The notes: generated by a model not told the origin, from the letters alone. DNA of 64,000 nt from Kribbella solani (GCF_014205295.1 NZ_JACHNF010000001.1:6944001-7008000), one strand, 5' to 3'; numbered from the stretch's first letter, positions 16,217-24,503 are shown. Numbers and translations are program-made.

Positions 16217-17530
16217 TCAGCTGCTCGCCGCCACCTGGTCTTCAGCGGTCTTGAGCGCCGCCTTCACGTCGTCCGCGCTGACCGTGCCGCCGGTCGCGAT
16301 CTTGGCGAACATCGTGTTCATCGCCTTGCCGACGGTGCTTTCGAACTGGTCCTCGGCCGGCACCAGCGGCAGCGGCTTGGACTTGGTGTTGTAGATGTCC
16401 TGGAAGGTCGCGGCCTCGGTCGCGTCGGTGGTGAAGTTCGGCTTCGCGTCCTTCAGTACCGGCAGCGCGGAGAACGGCTTGTCCAGCGTGCTCTGCGTGG
16501 TCGCGTCCGTCATGTACTTGACGAACTTCAGCGCCGCATCCTTGTGCTTGGTGTTCTTGAACACCGACAGGTTGATCCCGGCGACGTGGCTGGCCACCTG
16601 CTCACCACCGGCCGGCGCCGGGAACGGGACCACCCCGTACTCGCCGGCTTTCATGCCGTTGGCAACGATCGAGGAGTCGGCGTTGTTCTGGTTGATCACC
16701 ATCGCGACCTTCTTGGTGGCGAAGTCGTTCACCGACTTGGTGCCGTTGTCGTACTGCGCGTTCGACGGGTTCGCGACCTTGTCCTGCTGCATCAGGTCCA
16801 GGTACCGCAGTACGCCCTGCACGTTGCCGTCGGCGGTGAAGGCCGGTTTGCCGTCGGCGCTGAACCAGTCGGCCTTGTTCTGCGCGGCGTTGATGAAGGC
16901 GAAGTGCACGTTCTCGGTGTAGGAGCCGGCCGCGAGTGCCATCCCCCACTGCTTGCCCGGGATGGTCAGCTTCTTCGCGGCGGTGACCATTTCCTCCCAG
17001 GTCTTCGGCGGCTGCAGTCCGGCCGCGGCGAACATCGCCTTGTTGTAGTACAGGCCGTACGCCAGACCGTAGAGCGGGACCGAGGTCGGGTCGGTGCCTT
17101 CCTTGCCGCCGGTCGCCAGCGCGGTCGGTACGAACTTGTCCTTGCCGCCGATCGCGGTCATCGCGTCACCGTCGAACGGCAGGAACGCGTCGGTGGCCTG
17201 CAGCGAGGCGGCCCAGGTGTTGCCGATGTTCACCACGTCCGGTGCCTGGCCGGAGGTGATCGCGGTCTGGATGCGGGTCTGCAGGTCGTTCCAGCCGATC
17301 ACCTCGAGGTTGACCTTGATCCCGGTCTCGTCGGTGAACTTCTTCAGTACCGGGGTCAGCACCTCCTTGTCGTTGTCCAGGCTGGTGCCCTGGTTGCTGG
17401 CCCAGTAGGTCAGCGTCTGATCACCGGAGCTGCCGCCGGAGGAGCCGTTCTTGTCGCCACCACCACAGGCGGCGAGGCTGATTCCGATGGCGGTCGCCGC
17501 AACCGCGGCAACAAGCGAACGCAGTCTCAC
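16217..17530 (-). CDS. Sugar ABC transporter solute-binding lipoprotein
   Basis: 437 residues. A lipoprotein signal ends with the lipobox SLAAC (Cys22), followed by a Gly/Ser linker and a family 1 (MalE-type) binding protein with GQAPDVVNIGNTW and GLAYGLYYNKAMF motifs. It captures a sugar, probably an oligosaccharide, for the two permeases downstream. The ATG at 17530 is followed by MRLRSLVAAVAAT. Two AACCGGTT palindromes 66-97 bp upstream and a LacI gene 900 bp away on the same strand suggest sugar-induced derepression. Confidence 0.92.
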   Translation of the reverse strand: MRLRSLVAAVAATAIGISLAACGGGDKNGSSGGSSGDQTLTYWASNQGTSLDNDKEVLTPVLKKFTDETGIKVNLEVIGWNDLQTRIQTAITSGQAPDVVNIGNTWAASLQATDAFLPFDGDAMTAIGGKDKFVPTALATGGKEGTDPTSVPLYGLAYGLYYNKAMFAAAGLQPPKTWEEMVTAAKKLTIPGKQWGMALAAGSYTENVHFAFINAAQNKADWFSADGKPAFTADGNVQGVLRYLDLMQQDKVANPSNAQYDNGTKSVNDFATKKVAMVINQNNADSSIVANGMKAGEYGVVPFPAPAGGEQVASHVAGINLSVFKNTKHKDAALKFVKYMTDATTQSTLDKPFSALPVLKDAKPNFTTDATEAATFQDIYNTKSKPLPLVPAEDQFESTVGKAMNTMFAKIATGGTVSADDVKAALKTAEDQVAASS

Positions 17531-17596
17531 GTCGGACTCCCTCGTCCCGTCGAGCCCCCACGGACCTGCGGGGGCGGATCGGGCCCATCCTGACCT

Positions 17597-17627
17597 AACC
17601 GGTTAAGTTTCGAAACCCTAACCGGTT
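17597..17627 (-). promoter_or_regulatory. Twin AACCGGTT operators before the sugar ABC operon
   Basis: AACCGGTT occurs at 17597-17604 and 17620-17627, flanking the palindrome GTTTCGAAAC (17607-17616). Sites with a central CG are typical of LacI-family binding. The 23-bp spacing (about two helical turns) puts both on one DNA face. The LacI gene at 18431-19540 is the natural candidate regulator. Confidence 0.7.
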
Positions 17628-17671
17628 CAGTAACCCCCCGTTCGTTACGACCTCGTGATCTGTAACCACCC

Positions 17672-18306
17672 CACCCGCGCCCACGCGCACCCACCCGCGC
17701 CCACGCCCCGTACACCCACCCGCGCCCACGCCCCGTACACCCACCCGCGCCCACGCCCCGTACACCCGCCCGCGCCCACGCCCCGTACACCCGCCCGCGC
17801 CCACGCCCCGTACACCCGCCCGCGCCCACGCCCCGTACACCCGCCCGCGCCCACGCCCCGTACACCCGCCCGCGCCCACGCCCCGTACACCCGCCCGCGC
17901 CCACGCCCCGTACACCCGCCCCGCCCGCGCCCACGCCCCGTACACCCGCCCGCGCCCACGCCCCGTACACCCGCCCGCGCCCACGCCCCGTACACCCGCC
18001 CGCGCCCACGCCCCGTACACCCGCCCGCGCCCACGCCCCGTACACCCGCCCGCGCCCACGCCCCGTACACCCGCCCGCGCCCACGCCCCGTACACCCGCC
18101 CGCGCCCACGCCCCGTACACCCGCCCGCGCCCACGCCCCGTACACCCGCCCGCGCCCACGCCCCGTACACCCGCCCGCGCCCACGCCCCGTACACCCGCC
18201 CGCGCCCACGCCCCGTACACCCGCCCGCGCCCACGCCCCGTACACCCACCCGCGCCCACGCCCCGTACACCCACCCGCGCCCACGCCCCGTACACCCGCC
18301 CGCGCA
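17672..18306. repeat. 25-bp C-rich minisatellite, about 25 copies
   Basis: The unit GTACACCCGCCCGCGCCCAC plus GCCCC repeats with an exact 25-bp period; GTACAC falls at 17710, 17735, 17760 and so on to 18290 (24 times), with one 5-bp insertion between 17910 and 17940. Outer copies carry CACCCAC, inner ones CACCCGC, and most inner copies are identical, which points to recent expansion. Every unit has four C-runs (CCC, CCC, CCC, CCCC; spacers 1, 3, 3 and 5), so the minus strand meets the simple G-quadruplex pattern in every unit. Because 25 is not a multiple of three, open frames appear in several phases, but no start site or gene is credible. Confidence 0.97.
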
Positions 18307-18342
18307 CACCCGCCCTGCCCGCGCGCGCCTCCCACCCTCCGC

Positions 18343-18430
18343 CATTTGAGAGGTGAACCCCTGAAAGTGCCCGTTCACCTCCCGCGTACGTGGGGTGAAG
18401 GGGCAATTTGAGGGGTGAACCACTCAAATG
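18343..18430. repeat. 88-bp palindromic intergenic element, copy A
   Basis: Begins CATTTGAG and ends CTCAAATG. The two halves are complementary over most of about 36 positions (for example TTCACC, CCCT and TGCCC blocks pair), leaving a loop around CGCGTACG, so the whole element can fold into one long hairpin. Its last base abuts the stop codon of the LacI gene, and the minisatellite begins 37 bp away. A second 88-bp copy lies at 53655-53742. Confidence 0.85.
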
Positions 18431-19540
18431 TCAGCGGTGGGCGGGGCCGGAGGATTCGCGGCGGTGGAGTTCGCCGGCGGGGGCCTGTTGGTGCAGGGCG
18501 ACCGAGCTGGTGGTGGTGCTGGCGGCGGCGGTGACCAGGCGGAGCAGGAGGTCGGCGGCGGCGCGGCCGCGTTCCATCGTCTTCTGGTCGACCGCGGTGA
18601 TCCCGGGCCGGGCGAACTCGCACAGCGGCGAGTCGTCCCACGCGAGCACCGACACCTCGCCGGGTACCGCGGTGCCGAGCTCGGTCGCGACCCGGAGCGC
18701 GGCGACCGCCATCAGGTCGTTACCGAGCACGATCGCGGTCGGGGGATTCGCCCCGGTGAGCAACTGGCGGGTCAGCTCGGCGCCGTCGTCGTACCGGTAG
18801 CTGCCCTCGATGTGACGTACGGAGATGCCGCGCCGCGTGGCCCGGTCCCGGAGGATCTGCATCCGCAGCCGTTCGTGTACGAAAGTGAACGGACCGCTGA
18901 TATGCGCGATGTTGGTGTGCCCGAGCTCGCCGAGGTGATCGAGCAGCAGCGTGACCGTCTCTTCCGGCGAGCTGATCAACCGCCCGACCGAGTCGTCCGG
19001 CGCGTTCGAGCTGACCACCACGCACGGCACGCCGAGTTCCTTCAGCAACGGGATTCGCGGGTCGTCGTCGAGCTCGTCGAACAGGATGAACCCGTCCACC
19101 CGGCCCTGCCGCGACCACCTTCGCAGTACGTCGAGATCCTCGCCGTGCTCGCCGGTGAGCCGGAGCAGCAGCGACGAATCGACCTCGTTCAGGTACTGCT
19201 CGATGCCGACCAGGGTGCGCATGTAGAACGCCTCGGTGGAGATCAGCGTGGGGTCGCGGGCGATCACGATCCCGATCGTCCGGGTCCGGCTGGCCGACAG
19301 CGCGACCGCGGCGGAGTTCGGGTGGAAGCCGAGTTCTTCGGCCAGGTCGAGCACCCGCTGCCGGGTTTCCTCGCTGACGCCGGCGCGGCCGTTCAGCGCG
19401 TACGAGACCGATGCCTTCGAGATCTCCAGCCGTCGGGCGAGATCGCTGATCGTGACCCGATGACCGCGGCGCGTACTGCCACCTGGGCCGTCGCCGGCCG
19501 TGTCACCGCCACCGTTCGTTCCGGATCCGCTCGTGGTCAT
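18431..19540 (-). CDS. LacI family transcriptional regulator
   Basis: 369 residues. After a Gly/Thr-rich 28-residue lead comes the LacI headpiece VTISDLARRLEISKASVSYALNGRAGVS (about 29-56) and then the periplasmic-binding-protein-like ligand domain with IGIVIARDPTLISTEAFY and the C-terminal VLAWDDSPLCEFARPGIT. It probably senses the sugar or a derivative imported by the ABC system 900 bp downstream and binds the twin AACCGGTT sites. GGGGAG lies about 8 bp before ATG 19540. Divergent from the acyltransferase-fusion gene, which it may also control. The gene ends directly at palindromic element A. Confidence 0.9.
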   Translation of the reverse strand: MTTSGSGTNGGGDTAGDGPGGSTRRGHRVTISDLARRLEISKASVSYALNGRAGVSEETRQRVLDLAEELGFHPNSAAVALSASRTRTIGIVIARDPTLISTEAFYMRTLVGIEQYLNEVDSSLLLRLTGEHGEDLDVLRRWSRQGRVDGFILFDELDDDPRIPLLKELGVPCVVVSSNAPDDSVGRLISSPEETVTLLLDHLGELGHTNIAHISGPFTFVHERLRMQILRDRATRRGISVRHIEGSYRYDDGAELTRQLLTGANPPTAIVLGNDLMAVAALRVATELGTAVPGEVSVLAWDDSPLCEFARPGITAVDQKTMERGRAAADLLLRLVTAAASTTTSSVALHQQAPAGELHRRESSGPAHR

Positions 19541-19623
19541 CGTCTGGCTCCCCGCACAGACGGGAGATTAGCAGCGGCTCGCTGGGGGTAGCCCTGCCGG
19601 CAAGTTTTGGATAGCGTTTTCCC

Positions 19624-21252
19624 ATGGCTTCGACGGAACCGTTGCGACTGGATTTCCTGCCCTGGGAGTACGCCCGGAACGCCTCGGACGCGGAGCGCGC
19701 GCGGCAGGCCGAACGGCAGGCGCGGCTCGGCGGATCGCTCGAACTCGCGGCCGACGCGTACGTCGCGGAGTCCGCCGCCGTGTACTGCGACGAGCTCCGG
19801 ATGGGCGATCGTTCGTACATCGGCGCGCACGCGTACGTGACCGGGAAGATCGTGCTCGGACCGGATTCCACCATCAACCCGTTCTCGGTGGTTCGTGGTG
19901 CGGTGACGATCGGCGACGGGGTCCGGATCGGCGCGCACACGTCGCTGCTCGCGTTCAACCACGGCACCGCGCCGGGTCAGCCGATCTTCAAGCAGCCACA
20001 CACCGCGCGTGGCATCACCATCGGCGACGACGTCTGGATCGGTTCGAACGTGACGATCCTGGACGGCGTCACGGTCGGTCCGCACACCATCATCGGCGCC
20101 GGCGCGATCGTCACCAAGGACATCCCGGCGAACTCGGTGGCGGCCGGCAACCCGGCCCGCATTCTCCGATCCCGGACAGGAGCCGCCATGACAGGTGATC
20201 TCGGTACCAGGCTGAAGGACTTCGCCGCGCGGGCGCGGGAGCAGGTCGACGACGTACTGGCGCGGTGCTGGGACGGTGAACGGTTCGTCGACCGGCCGGG
20301 TCCGGTACGCGAGCCGGCGATCCGCCCGTGGTGCGATGCCGTCGAAATCGCGGACCTGCTGGTACGGCGTACGCCATCTGGTCACTCCCGCGACGACCTG
20401 ATCCGGCGGTTCCGCGCGCGCCAGGATTCGGTCAGCGGACTGGTATCGCCAGGGGACCTGTCCGACGACGGGATCGGCAAGCCGTCGGATGTCGAACTTG
20501 CTGTCCTTGAAGGGCCCGCGAGCTACCACGTGCTTTGTGTCGGGTACGCGCTGCAGGTCCTTGGTAGCGGGTTCGAGCACCCGATCACGACCGACTACAC
20601 GCTCGACGATCTGGACAAGTTGCCCTGGGCAAGAGGGGCGTGGACGGCGGGCTCCGCGATCGACGCGCTCGGTACGGCGCTGGCCCGGAACCTCCATGAT
20701 CACAAGCAATCCGGACCGCTTGAACCGTTGCTTGGCTGGTTGCTCACTCGCGCTGATCCGAAGACCGGAGCGTGGGGTGAACAGCATCCGGACGACGGTT
20801 GGTTGCAGGTCGTGAACGGCTTCTATCGGCTGACGCGTGGTACGTACGCGCAGTTCGGCCTGCCGTTGCCGTACCCGGAACAGGCCGTCGCGACGGTGCT
20901 TGCGCATAGCAACGATCGGCGGATGTTCAGCGGTGACAACTACAACGCCTGTAACGTACTCGACGTCATCCATCCGCTGTGGCTCGCCCGGAAGCAGACG
21001 TCGTACGGAGAGCAGGACGGGCGGCGGTGGGCGGAGCAGCAGCTGCGCGCGATCCTGCCCCGGTGGGTGGACGGTGCCGGTTTCGCGTTCGCGCCGGACG
21101 GCATCGACGACCGCGCGGTTCCGGGCCTGCAGGGTACGGAGATGTGGCTGGCGATCATCTGGCTGCTCTCCGACTACCTCGGCCGGTCCGACGACCTCGG
21201 CTACCGGCCACGCGGCGTGCATCGGCCCGAACCCCTGGTCAACTCGCGTTGA
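19624..21252 (+). CDS. Hexapeptide acyltransferase fused to a C-terminal helical domain
   Basis: 542 residues in two parts. Residues about 50-180 are a left-handed beta-helix acyltransferase (repeats such as IGDGVRIGAHTSLLAFNHG, IGDDVWIGSNVTILDGVTVG) ending in AAGNPARIL, the signature of CoA-dependent O-acetyl or maltose/galactoside-type transferases. Residues about 190-540 are an all-helical region with repeated GxW-type segments (GAWGEQHPDDGWLQVVNGFYR, DNYNACNVLDVIHPLW) resembling alpha/alpha-barrel enzymes; I do not recognise its family. The parts are one continuous frame with an internal ATG at about 20190 that could restart translation. TAGCGT six bases before ATG 19624 suggests a leaderless mRNA. 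Divergent from lacI, so sugar-linked modification is plausible. Confidence 0.8.
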   Translation: MASTEPLRLDFLPWEYARNASDAERARQAERQARLGGSLELAADAYVAESAAVYCDELRMGDRSYIGAHAYVTGKIVLGPDSTINPFSVVRGAVTIGDGVRIGAHTSLLAFNHGTAPGQPIFKQPHTARGITIGDDVWIGSNVTILDGVTVGPHTIIGAGAIVTKDIPANSVAAGNPARILRSRTGAAMTGDLGTRLKDFAARAREQVDDVLARCWDGERFVDRPGPVREPAIRPWCDAVEIADLLVRRTPSGHSRDDLIRRFRARQDSVSGLVSPGDLSDDGIGKPSDVELAVLEGPASYHVLCVGYALQVLGSGFEHPITTDYTLDDLDKLPWARGAWTAGSAIDALGTALARNLHDHKQSGPLEPLLGWLLTRADPKTGAWGEQHPDDGWLQVVNGFYRLTRGTYAQFGLPLPYPEQAVATVLAHSNDRRMFSGDNYNACNVLDVIHPLWLARKQTSYGEQDGRRWAEQQLRAILPRWVDGAGFAFAPDGIDDRAVPGLQGTEMWLAIIWLLSDYLGRSDDLGYRPRGVHRPEPLVNSR

Positions 21253-21279
21253 CCAGGACCTTCCGCCTACCCTGACGGG

Positions 21280-21366
21280 GTGGACCCCCGCACGCGCCGA
21301 CTGGTGACCTCGCTCGTACTGGCCGCCCTCGTCGCCATTGTGGTGGTCGCGGCGCTCGTCCGGTGA
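21280..21366 (+). CDS. Possible 28-residue membrane peptide
   Basis: GTG 21280 opens a 28-codon frame: VDPRTRRLV followed by an almost purely hydrophobic stretch (VLAALVAIVVVAALV) and a final Arg. This is the plan of a single-pass small membrane protein with a positive-inside N terminus. It lies in the 130-bp gap between the acyltransferase and the next membrane gene and ends 16 bp before that gene's start. No clear ribosome site is visible, so expression is uncertain. Confidence 0.4.
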   Translation: MDPRTRRLVTSLVLAALVAIVVVAALVR

Positions 21367-21382
21367 CGCTAACGTCGGGCGC

Positions 21383-22522
21383 ATGACTGCCACCTCCACC
21401 AGCCCGCGGTCGTCGTACCTGATGCGAGCGGGCCTGGTCCGCAACGTCCGGTCGGGGGAGCACCTGACCACCTTCGTGGTGTCCGGGGTGGCGACGGTAC
21501 TGATCACCCGGCTGCTGCTCAGCCTGAGTGGGTACCCGCAGATCGGCGGCAAGGGCCTGCACATCGCCCACGTACTGCCGGGTGGTCTGCTGATGCTGAT
21601 TTCGATCGCACTGCTGCTCGGGTACGTCGGACCGGTCGTCCGCCCGGCCGCCGCGACCGTCGGCGGCATCGGCTTCGGCCTGTTCATCGACGAGGTGGGG
21701 AAGTTCGTCACCTCGGACAACAACTACTTCTACAAGCCGACCGCCGCGATCGTGTACGTGGTGTTCGTACTGATCGTGCTCGGCTTCCGGTTCCTCACCA
21801 CGCGGCGGCCGATCGACCAGCGGGAAGAGCTGGCGAACGTGATCGACCATGCGGTCGAGGGCGTAGCCGGTGGACTGTCCCGGCGCCGCCGTGCCGAGGC
21901 GGCAGAGCTCCTGGGCGTGGTGGATCGCGGTGTGCCGGGGCGGCGTGAGACAGAAGACCTGCTCGCGGTCTGTCCGCCGGATGAGGTGGAGCTGGCTGCT
22001 CCGGTCGATGCGGCTTGGCGGGCGTTGCAGCGCGGGTTCGAGCGGCTCGCGACGCACCCGAAGGCGCCGACGGTGGCGGTCGCCGTACTGGCCCTTCAAG
22101 TGGTCGGTGAGATGGTCATCGCGGCCGTGGTGGGGGAGGGGATCGACCATCTGCCTGTACTCGGCGTGACGGTCGGGAGTTTGCTGTCGGCGATGTTCAC
22201 GGTGCGGGGCGCGCTGGCGCTTCGGAAGGGCAACCGGGCTCGTGCGGTCCGGCTGTTCGAGCTGGCGGTGCTGGTGTCGCTGCTGATGACGCAGGTGTTC
22301 CAGTTCGCCGCTACTCAGTTCGCGGCTGCCTTCGGGATGCTGCTGGACCTGGTGATGCTCGGCCTGCTGCGGGCCGAGCGCGACCGGATGCGGCGGGTAC
22401 TGGGTGACGTTGGTGAGACGGCTGTTGGTACTGCTGTCGGTAGTGCCAGGGTCAGGACGCGCCCACTGCCACCTGATCCGGATCAGCCGCCGTTCCCGGA
22501 GGACCCGTCGGACCCGGTGTAG
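21383..22522 (+). CDS. Membrane protein of unknown function
   Basis: 379 residues with about four N-terminal hydrophobic segments (30-130, including GLFIDEVGKFVT), a hydrophilic middle (about 145-220) and a second membrane block of three to four segments (about 225-340), ending in a Pro/Asp-rich tail (PPDPDQPPFPEDPSDP). I do not recognise the family. ATG 21383 has TAACGT seven bases upstream. The last 71 bp overlap the converging MFS gene, an unusually long convergent overlap. Confidence 0.75.
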   Translation: MTATSTSPRSSYLMRAGLVRNVRSGEHLTTFVVSGVATVLITRLLLSLSGYPQIGGKGLHIAHVLPGGLLMLISIALLLGYVGPVVRPAAATVGGIGFGLFIDEVGKFVTSDNNYFYKPTAAIVYVVFVLIVLGFRFLTTRRPIDQREELANVIDHAVEGVAGGLSRRRRAEAAELLGVVDRGVPGRRETEDLLAVCPPDEVELAAPVDAAWRALQRGFERLATHPKAPTVAVAVLALQVVGEMVIAAVVGEGIDHLPVLGVTVGSLLSAMFTVRGALALRKGNRARAVRLFELAVLVSLLMTQVFQFAATQFAAAFGMLLDLVMLGLLRAERDRMRRVLGDVGETAVGTAVGSARVRTRPLPPDPDQPPFPEDPSDPV

Positions 22523-23738
22523 CTTTCCAGTTCTCGTGCCGGCCGATCAGTACGGGTGACATGGTGGCGATCAGGTAGATCGCACCACCAGCTAGTAGCG
22601 CGGGTGCCATGCCGACACCTGCGATGGCGACGCCGGCGATCACGCCGCCCAGTGGTACGCCGGTCCAGCAAACCGCGTCGGCCAGTGAGTTGACCCGGCC
22701 GAGGAGGTGGCGGGGGATGCGCTCGATGAACAGGGCACCGAGCACCGGGTTGATGAAGCCGGCGCCGACGCCGCCCAGGGCGTACACGGCCATCAGCGTC
22801 CAGACCGGCGCATCGGTGGCCATCGCGACGAACCGTGGTGCACCGGCTATCAGGAACGCGATCGTGAAGACCAGCTTGCGGGGTATCCGCTCGCCGATAG
22901 CCGCTGCCAGCAAGGCGAACGCGGTGGCGGTCGCTCCGAAGCAGGTGAGGATCAGACTGGTGTGGCCGGGGCCGTAGCCGTGGTCCTTGATCCAGACCGG
23001 CAGTAGTACAGCTCCGACCGCGGCGTCGAGCAAGTTGGTGACCGCGATCATCACCACCAGCGGCAGCATCAGCTTGTCGGTCCTGAGGAAACGCCATCCC
23101 TCCAGCAGACGACGCCCGTACCCCTGCTCCTCCTGCTGCTCCGGTATTTCGACCCGCTCCTGCTTGGGCAGCCAGCGGGCGATCAGTACGGCGCAGATGC
23201 CGAATGACGCGGCGTCGATCCACAGTGCGTTGACCGAGCCGACCAAGGCGATGAGTCCGCCGGCCAGTGCGTACGCGAAGAAGCCGGCCAGGCGCTCGGT
23301 CGTACTCTCCAGGCCGGTGACGCGCTCCAGCGGGACCTTGGCGGCGCGGGCGATGTCCGGGATCAGCGTGCCCTTGGCGGCATCACCTGGTCCGCGGAGC
23401 GCGCCGGCGACCGCGACGAGTGCGATCAGCGTGGGAAAGTGCAGTAGGCCGAGCGTATGTAGAAGAGGGATGAGTCCTACTACTGCCGTACTGGCCGTGT
23501 CTGCCACGATGCTGACGCGGCGGGCTCCGACCCGGTCGATCAGTGGGCCGCCGATGGCCTTCGCCAGTACCAGCGGGGCCATCTCGGCCATCGCGACCAG
23601 GCCGGTCTTGACCGGCGATCCGGTCGTGATCAGCACGAACCACGGGATCGCGATGGAGCTGACCCGCGTACCGCAGATGGACACCACGTTCGCCACCAGG
23701 AACGCTGCCAGTGGCGCCCGGTTCCTTGTCTCGCTCAT
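22452..23738 (-). CDS. MFS transporter (drug-efflux type)
   Basis: 428 residues, about 12 membrane segments, with the loop motif GGPLIDRVGARRV near residues 62-74 and a hydrophilic C-terminal tail. It belongs to the DHA3-like group of exporters, substrate unknown. It starts 25 bp after the ArsR-like regulator on the same strand and so is probably co-transcribed with and controlled by it. The C-terminal 71 bp overlap the end of the converging membrane gene. Confidence 0.88.
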   Translation of the reverse strand: MSETRNRAPLAAFLVANVVSICGTRVSSIAIPWFVLITTGSPVKTGLVAMAEMAPLVLAKAIGGPLIDRVGARRVSIVADTASTAVVGLIPLLHTLGLLHFPTLIALVAVAGALRGPGDAAKGTLIPDIARAAKVPLERVTGLESTTERLAGFFAYALAGGLIALVGSVNALWIDAASFGICAVLIARWLPKQERVEIPEQQEEQGYGRRLLEGWRFLRTDKLMLPLVVMIAVTNLLDAAVGAVLLPVWIKDHGYGPGHTSLILTCFGATATAFALLAAAIGERIPRKLVFTIAFLIAGAPRFVAMATDAPVWTLMAVYALGGVGAGFINPVLGALFIERIPRHLLGRVNSLADAVCWTGVPLGGVIAGVAIAGVGMAPALLAGGAIYLIATMSPVLIGRHENWKATPGPTGPPGTAADPDQVAVGAS

Positions 23739-23763
23739 CGTTTGCCCCCTGTCCTGTGGTCCG

Positions 23764-24342
23764 CTAGTGCGTCTCGCGTGGGAATGCCTGGATCTGGACG
23801 CTTACCTGCTCGGCGCCCTCGGGCAGCGGGGCCCTGAGGTCGGCAGCGCGGTACTTGTCCAGCACCGCCAGGACCTCGCGCATCATCGCCGCGAGCTGAT
23901 CGGGTCGCAGCTGGAACGCGTAGTCGGCGAGCAGACTGGCGTCGCGCCAGTCCGCCGGCATCGTCTGCATCGCGTCGATGTAGCTGAAGATGTTCTCCGC
24001 GTACGTCTGCCCGACGCCGTGCAGGAAGCCGAGGGCCAGCTCCGGCTCCTGGTCCAGCAGCTCGGACGAGTCGAACTCGGTGCTCTGGTGCGCCGCCTGC
24101 CACCAGCGGTCACGGGCGTTGCCGCGGCTGTCGTCCTCGACGACCAGACCAGCCTCGGCCAGTTGGCGGAGGTGGTAGCTGGTCGCACCGGTGTTGACGC
24201 CGAGCCGGCCGGCCAGCGTCGTCGCGGTCTGCGGGCCGTGGATCCGGAGCAGACCGACGATCCGGTTCCGCATCGGATGCGCCAGGGCCCGGACCAGATG
24301 CCGGTCCAGCCTGATGGAACTGGTCTCGTCGTTGTCGCTCAT
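23764..24342 (-). CDS. ArsR-type winged-helix regulator
   Basis: 192 residues. The N-terminal 85 residues are an ArsR/HTH_20 winged helix: RALAHPMRNRIVGLLRIHGP, ATTLAGRLGVNTGATSYHLR (recognition helix) and the wing GLVVEDDSRGNARDRWW. The remaining 100 residues are a helical ligand or dimer region of the kind found in drug-efflux regulators. ATG 24342 is preferred over ATG 24354 because TATGCT stands seven bases before it, and a palindrome covers the -35 region. First gene of a regulator-MFS operon. Confidence 0.88.
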   Translation of the reverse strand: MSDNDETSSIRLDRHLVRALAHPMRNRIVGLLRIHGPQTATTLAGRLGVNTGATSYHLRQLAEAGLVVEDDSRGNARDRWWQAAHQSTEFDSSELLDQEPELALGFLHGVGQTYAENIFSYIDAMQTMPADWRDASLLADYAFQLRPDQLAAMMREVLAVLDKYRAADLRAPLPEGAEQVSVQIQAFPRETH

Positions 24343-24367
24343 GGTCTTGAGCATAGGACTGCAAAGA

Positions 24368-24381
24368 CTCTTTGCAAAGAG
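24368..24381 (-). promoter_or_regulatory. Operator CTCTTTGCAAAGAG before the ArsR-MFS operon
   Basis: A perfect 14-bp palindrome; further TGCAAAGA half-sites lie at about 24359 and 24386. On the reverse strand TTGCAA inside it is a fair -35 box, 16 bases before TATGCT, so a bound repressor would block RNA polymerase. The natural binder is the ArsR protein encoded downstream. Confidence 0.7.
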
Positions 24382-24503
24382 ATTCTGCAAAGAAGTTCTG
24401 CGGTCGGTTGTCCACAGGGCGCGAAGTGGCCGGTCCGCGGGGGCGCGTTCGCGGCATCTTCTCTGTCGACCGGAATCCCGGCAGGGCGAAACCCGATCCC
24501 AGG

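Noticed and set aside
17672..18306. CRISPR array
   Set aside because: The units are directly adjacent with no spacers and no cas genes are near.
17527..18427. Long frames on both strands over the 25-bp repeats
   Set aside because: The unit length is not a multiple of three, so frames on both strands are simple repeats of one another; no start or conserved protein is seen.
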